From contig JAEOUJ010000182.1 of NCBI GenBank assembly GCA_016839405.1, positions 1 through 10,387 on the forward strand: a stretch of DNA of 10,387 bases, in the 5' to 3' direction. The position numbers were made by a program, and so were the translations under genes. Within the stretch, counting starts at the first letter, position 1. Every line of letters begins with the position of its first letter. The notes beneath the pieces were generated by a model, which was given only the letters and a program-made list of their open reading frames with translations, was not told the DNA's origin and made no database searches. Of this stretch, positions 7,379 to 10,387 are shown one piece after another. Source of the DNA: Candidatus Gerdarchaeota archaeon (GTDB lineage: Archaea; Asgardarchaeota; Heimdallarchaeia; JABLTI01).

Positions 7379-7548
7379 CAGCATTTAACATGAACGATGC
7401 TACATTATATAATTTTCTTGATGAAATTCATACGGTATAGTCTTTATATTTCCTTGGAATAGTTTTAGAAAAGATCTTCTCCTCATCAAAAATTTTTTAA
7501 TAAGCTAAGTTCTCTTGAACTCCAATAAATACAACAAGTAGGGATTTC
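7379..7548 (+). promoter_or_regulatory. Divergent intergenic region, transferase promoter side
   Basis: With the iorA side, this makes a 234-base divergent gap without a gene. TATA-like candidates for the transferase are CTTTATATTT at 7442-7451 and TTTTTTAATAA at 7493-7503; the latter would give a leader of about 20 bases. Short inverted repeats are AAGATCTT at 7471-7478 and AGTTC-TCTT-GAACT at 7508-7521. The start ATG has only a weak ribosome binding site (TAGGG). Which TATA element is used cannot be told from sequence. Confidence 0.35.
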
Positions 7549-8616
7549 ATGGATTCTATGGAATGGATTTGGTTACTTATCATCTTTGTTTTTGCCTTTG
7601 GTGCAACTTTCTTTATTACTTGGTTTCTAAGCAAATTTCTCCTTAAGAAAGGAATTTATGGTCATGATGTTCATAAGGCAGCTAAACCAAAAGTTGCAGA
7701 GATGGGAGGTATTGGCTTAGTTATAATTATGCTTATTGTTATTTTTTGTTGTATTTTCATCTTTAGAGAAGACTATTGGCAATATTTCACAGTTTCTTTT
7801 ATTGTAATTTCACTAGTTGGTTTAATTGGTATTTGGGATGATTTGAAAGCACTTGGAGCATTGATAAAACCATTCCTACTATTAATACCTAGTATCCCTT
7901 TAATTATCTGGCAATTAGTTGCTAATAGATCATTTGCTAGTGATGGTTTACTTCTATTTAATCCAAGTCCCTTTTTACCATTAATAGGTGCAATTTCTAT
8001 CACCATTGTTTACTGGTTACTAGTACCTTTTGCTATTACTGTTTTATCTAATGCGACAAATATGCTTGATGTTATGAATGGTGCAACACCTGTTACAATG
8101 ATGTTTGTTTCTGGTACAGCAATAATCTCATCTATAGTTATGAATATACAAAATAAAGAAGAAATTGATAATTTTCCTGGAATTGTTTTAGCAGTTCTTT
8201 TGTTTGCTTGTTTGTTTGCTTTCTTTTGGTTTAATAGATATCCAGCAAAAATTTTCTGCGGTGACACTGGCAGTTTAACCATTGGAGCCATGATTGCTTT
8301 AGTAGCGATTTTTGGTCGCATTGAATTTATTATTATAATAGCTATGATGCCACAAATAACTAATTCATTTCAAATTATTCATAGTGTGAGAGGTTTTAGA
8401 GAACGTAGAGAAATTAAGGAAAGACCTACAAAGGTTTTGTCAAATGAAACAATCATAGCAAATCCAGATGATAAAGCTCCTCTAACACTAACAAGGTGGA
8501 TAGTTGCCAAACAACCTCTTACAGAAAGAGAAATAGTAAATGCAATGGGAATATTATCTATGATATCTGCATTTTTAGGTTTGATTACGCTTGGTTTAAT
8601 ATATGTTTCAATTTAA
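7549..8616 (+). CDS. UDP-GlcNAc:polyprenyl-phosphate GlcNAc-1-phosphate transferase (ALG7/AglH-like, MraY/WecA family)
   Basis: A 355-residue integral membrane enzyme expected to move a GlcNAc-1-phosphate from its UDP-sugar to dolichyl phosphate on the cytoplasmic face, the first step of N-glycan assembly. About ten hydrophobic segments are visible. Family motifs in order are HKAAKPKVAEMGGIG (like KPxxPxxxExGGI), GIWDDLKALG with the paired Asp, NATNMLDVMNGATP (the NG form seen in archaeal and eukaryotic GPTs rather than the bacterial DG form), FFWFNRYPAKIFCGDTGSL, and a final Arg-rich cytoplasmic loop GFRERREIKERPTK. The ATG at 7549 is chosen; ATG at codon 4 is an alternative. It is divergent from iorA and precedes ftsZ by 142 bases, probably as its own unit given the terminator at its stop. 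The family is firm; GlcNAc as the exact sugar is inferred. Confidence 0.88.
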   Translation: MDSMEWIWLLIIFVFAFGATFFITWFLSKFLLKKGIYGHDVHKAAKPKVAEMGGIGLVIIMLIVIFCCIFIFREDYWQYFTVSFIVISLVGLIGIWDDLKALGALIKPFLLLIPSIPLIIWQLVANRSFASDGLLLFNPSPFLPLIGAISITIVYWLLVPFAITVLSNATNMLDVMNGATPVTMMFVSGTAIISSIVMNIQNKEEIDNFPGIVLAVLLFACLFAFFWFNRYPAKIFCGDTGSLTIGAMIALVAIFGRIEFIIIIAMMPQITNSFQIIHSVRGFRERREIKERPTKVLSNETIIANPDDKAPLTLTRWIVAKQPLTEREIVNAMGILSMISAFLGLITLGLIYVSI

Positions 8617-8631
8617 AAAACTGCTTTTTTA
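8614..8631 (+). terminator. A/T hairpin and T-run at the transferase stop
   Basis: TAAAAAA (8614-8620) and TTTTTTA (8625-8631) form a 7-bp inverted repeat around CTGC. The repeat starts within the TAA stop codon and ends in six Ts, followed by the T-rich AGTATTTTCAGTTATTTTCTT. Archaeal polymerase stops on such U-tracts, so this probably ends the transferase transcript. Confidence 0.5.
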
Positions 8632-8663
8632 GTATTTTCAGTTATTTTCTTATCGAAGTATTC

Positions 8664-8714
8664 CATAGATAATATCTCTATATCTATGAGAACATGTTCT
8701 TGGTCGCACATGTG
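8664..8714 (+). promoter_or_regulatory. Palindrome cluster and putative promoter upstream of ftsZ
   Basis: Three symmetric elements lie side by side: CATAGATA/TATCTATG with a 9-base spacer (8664-8688), the perfect 12-base palindrome AGAACATGTTCT (8689-8700) and the perfect 8-base palindrome CACATGTG (8707-8714). The last two share the core ACATGT, with centres 16 bases apart. TCTATATCT near 8677-8685 is TATA-like, which would put the transcript start near 8705-8712, inside the palindromes. This layout fits an operator that could repress ftsZ. The leader would be about 50 bases. Confidence 0.45.
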
Positions 8715-8746
8715 TTTTTAATTAGTAAAGAAGATACAAAGTTCAT

Positions 8747-8752
8747 AGGTGA
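8747..8752 (+). promoter_or_regulatory. ftsZ ribosome binding site deciding a TTG start
   Basis: AGGTGA stands six bases before the TTG at 8759. It is the only plausible start signal: no in-frame ATG occurs until well inside the GTPase domain, so the TTG is needed for a full-length protein. Confidence 0.75.
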
Positions 8753-8758
8753 GGAACT

Positions 8759-9898
8759 TTGGAATCTTTTATAAAAAACATAACAGAAAAAGAACGTGTT
8801 CCAGATTTATTTCCAGCCACGGAAGAAAAACATGATTCAGTTGAAGTAGATGATGATTTACGTAGAATAATAGAGAACATACAAGCAAAAATTTTAGTTG
8901 TAGGTGTTGGCGGTGCAGGTAACAATGCTGTAACTAGATTGAATGATTCTGGTATAATTGGTGCCATTACACTAGCAGCTAATACTGACGCGCAACAATT
9001 ATTGTACTCACGAAGCCATAAAAAACTGCTTTTAGGTCGAGAGCTTTGTAGAGGACTTGGAGCTGGTAATGATCCACAAATTGGTGCTCAAGCAGCTGAT
9101 GAATCTAGTGAAACAATAAAAGGAATACTCTCGCAGGTGGATATGTGTTTCATTGTTTGTGGTCTTGGTGGAGGAACTGGTACAGGCGCTGCTCCTGTTA
9201 TTGCTAGAATTGCTAAAAATTTAGGCGTTCTAACTGTTTCAGTTTGTACATTACCATTTGAGGTAGAAGGTAGAAATAAAGCTCTAAATGCTAGAGAAGG
9301 TTTGAAACGACTTTATGAAAGTAGTGACACAACGATTGTGGTTCCAAATGAAAAATTAATTGATATTGCTCCGAATCTTTCATTAAAAGAAGCATTCCTA
9401 GTTGCAGATGAGATTCTTATTCGAGCCGTTAAAGGTGTTACAGAGATCATTAATCGTTCAGGAGAAGTAAATGTTGATTTCGCTGATGTTCGTAGGGTTT
9501 TGGGTGAAGGTGGCGCAGCAATAATTGGTCTTGGAGAATCTGATAGTTCTGAAGATCGTGCTAAAGAAGCTGTTGAAGATGCTCTTAATAATCCATTATT
9601 AGAAGTAGATATAAGAACAGCCAAAAGTGTACTATTGAATATTACTGGTGGAAATGACCTTAACCTCAGTCAAACAGAAGAAGTAATTCGAGCTGTTACA
9701 GATCAACTAAGCAATGATATTGTTGTTAAATTTGGAGTTCTCATAGATCCTGATATGTCTGGCACCATAAAAGCTACTATTGTGGTTAGTGGTGTTAGAA
9801 GTCCATATATCATCTCAAATATTCAAGAAACAAATCCTTTAGGTGTAGATTTCGACTACGAAGAGGATTTAGATTTAGGTTTAGAAACTTTCGAATGA
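8759..9898 (+). CDS. ftsZ: Cell division GTPase FtsZ
   Basis: A 379-residue tubulin homologue that polymerises with GTP into the cytokinetic ring under the membrane. The TTG start is supported by AGGTGA. Residues 1-42 are a charged N-terminal extension. The GTPase domain follows with VVGVGGAGNNAV (47-58), ANTDAQ (74-79), the tubulin signature GLGGGTGTGAAP (135-146) and TLPFEVEGRNKA (164-175). The synergy loop NVDFADVR (238-245), which completes the partner's active site on polymerisation, is intact, so the protein should be an active GTPase. The second domain runs to about 345, and a short acidic tail ends in DLDLGLETFE. It stands first in the conserved archaeal order ftsZ-secE-spt5. It has its own palindrome-rich upstream region and is followed by a strong stem-loop, so it may be transcribed alone. 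Whether it is the FtsZ1 or FtsZ2 type would need a tree. Confidence 0.97.
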   Translation: MESFIKNITEKERVPDLFPATEEKHDSVEVDDDLRRIIENIQAKILVVGVGGAGNNAVTRLNDSGIIGAITLAANTDAQQLLYSRSHKKLLLGRELCRGLGAGNDPQIGAQAADESSETIKGILSQVDMCFIVCGLGGGTGTGAAPVIARIAKNLGVLTVSVCTLPFEVEGRNKALNAREGLKRLYESSDTTIVVPNEKLIDIAPNLSLKEAFLVADEILIRAVKGVTEIINRSGEVNVDFADVRRVLGEGGAAIIGLGESDSSEDRAKEAVEDALNNPLLEVDIRTAKSVLLNITGGNDLNLSQTEEVIRAVTDQLSNDIVVKFGVLIDPDMSGTIKATIVVSGVRSPYIISNIQETNPLGVDFDYEEDLDLGLETFE

Positions 9899-9903
9899 TT
9901 TCT

Positions 9904-9952
9904 ATAGAAGAGGAGATAGATTCTCCCTTCTATTATTTATCTCTAATTTTTT
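9904..9952 (+). terminator. Strong bulged stem-loop with T-run after ftsZ
   Basis: ATAGAAG-A-GGAGA (9904-9916) pairs with TCTCCCTTCTAT (9922-9933): twelve base pairs with one bulged A (9911) and a five-base TAGAT loop. TTATTTATCTCTAA and six Ts (9947-9952) follow. It begins five bases after the ftsZ stop. It is the most G-C-rich hairpin in any gap of the window and fits a terminator or a 3' end protecting structure. Confidence 0.6.
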
Positions 9953-10041
9953 ATAATCTTAGACTTTGTCAAAAGATTTTAAAATAAGCTTCCTAACTTC
10001 AAAATAAAGATTAATTACAATCTTGTGAACAAACTAGGTGA
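9953..10041 (+). promoter_or_regulatory. Putative secE promoter region and ribosome binding site
   Basis: GATTTTAAAATAAG (about 9975-9988) is TATA-like and about 60 bases before the secE ATG. AAGATT/AATCTT repeats surround it: AATCTT 9955-9960, AAGATT 9973-9978, AAGATT 10007-10012 and AATCTT 10019-10024. The last two form an inverted repeat with a 6-base spacer. AGGTGA at 10036-10041 is the ribosome binding site, five bases before the ATG. Confidence 0.35.
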
Positions 10042-10046
10042 AATAA

Positions 10047-10226
10047 ATGAACATCGGAGAATTCTTTACACGAAGTAGACGATTACTTATCCATAGTAAG
10101 AGACCTGACCGAAAAGAAATTTGGCTTACTGTTAGAATAACTGCCATTGGCATTTTGATCGTAGGATTAGTTGGTTATATAATTCATATATTGTTCACAG
10201 TAATTATCCCAAATAGACCTTCCTAG
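10047..10226 (+). CDS. secE: Protein translocase subunit SecE / Sec61 gamma
   Basis: A 59-residue protein, the small essential clamp subunit of the SecYE/Sec61 protein-conducting channel in the cytoplasmic membrane. It has an amphipathic basic N-terminal helix (EFFTRSRRLLIHSKRP), the family's RPDRKEIW hinge region, and one membrane segment at residues ~29-54 (RITAIGILIVGLVGYIIHIL), then a short PNRPS tail. Length and layout match archaeal SecE. The ATG start is backed by AGGTGA five bases upstream. It lies between ftsZ and the probable spt5 start, its usual archaeal place. It is set apart from ftsZ by 148 bases with a stem-loop and from spt5 by 141 bases with two more, so cotranscription is uncertain. 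Confidence 0.93.
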   Translation: MNIGEFFTRSRRLLIHSKRPDRKEIWLTVRITAIGILIVGLVGYIIHILFTVIIPNRPS

Positions 10227-10252
10227 AAATTAAATATCTATCAACTCTTATT

Positions 10253-10282
10253 TAGTTTTCAATTATTTTTATTTTGAAACTA
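10253..10282 (+). terminator. Stem-loop with T-rich loop after secE
   Basis: TAGTTTTCAA (10253-10262) pairs with TTGAAACTA (10274-10282): nine base pairs with one bulged T and the loop TTATTTTTATT. It starts 26 bases after the secE stop. The loop itself holds a T5 run, so this may mark the end of the secE transcript. Confidence 0.4.
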
Positions 10283-10296
10283 GATTTAGAAGCAAG

Positions 10297-10328
10297 CTTT
10301 ATTTAATCTTGAAAAAAGATTAATAAAG
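10297..10328 (+). promoter_or_regulatory. Long A/T stem-loop before spt5
   Basis: CTTTATTTAATCTT (10297-10310) pairs with AAGATTAATAAAG (10316-10328): thirteen base pairs with a single bulged T around a GAAAA loop. It ends 39 bases before the spt5 start. It could be an operator overlapping the spt5 promoter (TTTATTTAAT is itself TATA-like), a leader structure, or a second terminator for secE. The sequence alone does not choose between these. Confidence 0.4.
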
Positions 10329-10367
10329 TAATGAAATTCGATTGAATTCTTAAGAGATGAATAAAGC

Positions 10368-10387
10368 ATGACTATCTGGACTTTACG
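10368..10387 (+). CDS. spt5: Probable transcription elongation factor Spt5/NusG, first codons only
   Basis: Only MTIWTL and part of a seventh codon are inside the window. The call rests on position, since spt5 follows secE in most archaeal genomes, and on the opening resembling the start of the NGN domain, where a short strand leads into the RTxxGQE region. GAGATGA at 10354-10360, seven bases upstream, is a good ribosome binding site. Spt5 with Spt4 clamps RNA polymerase during elongation. Confidence 0.65.

Noticed and set aside
9313..9624. Open reading frame of 103 codons on the - strand within ftsZ
   Set aside because: Antisense to the strongly conserved FtsZ core; no independent evidence of coding.
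1..10387. CRISPR array, tRNA, rRNA, transposase or insertion sequence
   Set aside because: No spaced identical repeats, no cloverleaf-like T-loop/anticodon pattern, and no transposase motifs were recognised on reading the gaps; a covariance-model search was not possible.

Overview
The window is AT-rich DNA (roughly two thirds A+T by eye) from an archaeon. The clearest sign is the right end, where ftsZ, secE and the first codons of a probable spt5 gene follow one another on the + strand, a gene order characteristic of archaea. A TrmB-type winged helix, an archaeal-style GlcNAc-1-phosphate transferase, ribosome binding sites of the GAGGTGA type and frequent TTG starts agree with this. An AT-rich Asgard or other little-studied archaeal lineage would fit, but nothing here decides it.

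Left third (1-4033, + strand). A UPF1/DNA2-like superfamily 1 helicase, cut by the window edge, is followed 16 bases later by a small protein that looks like two winged helices around a Cys/His cluster. After a 115-base gap comes a 762-residue protein with a TrmB-like winged helix, about 540 residues of helical coiled coil and a C-terminal domain resembling a degenerate PLD-like or TrmB effector domain. This is the least ordinary gene in the window.

Middle (4062-7314, - strand). iorA and iorB encode the two subunits of indolepyruvate:ferredoxin oxidoreductase. They are translationally coupled, with the iorB ribosome binding site overlapping the iorA stop codon. Downstream on the same strand, after a T-rich gap, is an orphan protein with a possible SUKH (SMI1/KNR4) domain, convergent with the coiled-coil gene. 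The central ~900 bases of iorA use A-ending codons far more than the rest of the gene and its neighbours, which suggests a recombined block.

Right third (7549-10387, + strand). A divergent 234-base intergenic region separates iorA from a polytopic UDP-GlcNAc:polyprenyl-phosphate GlcNAc-1-phosphate transferase. Then come ftsZ, secE (too short for routine gene calling) and the start of spt5. The gaps here are rich in structure: a poly-A/poly-T hairpin at the transferase stop, a cluster of palindromes just before ftsZ that shares a 10-mer with the iorA upstream region, a 12-bp bulged stem-loop after ftsZ, and two stem-loops between secE and spt5. Although ftsZ-secE-spt5 is a conserved order, these signals suggest that each gene may be transcribed separately here.

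No tRNA, rRNA, CRISPR array, transposase or insertion sequence was recognised. There is no proven new system. The best candidates for follow-up are the TrmB/coiled-coil protein, the helicase pair, and the ftsZ/iorA palindromes.
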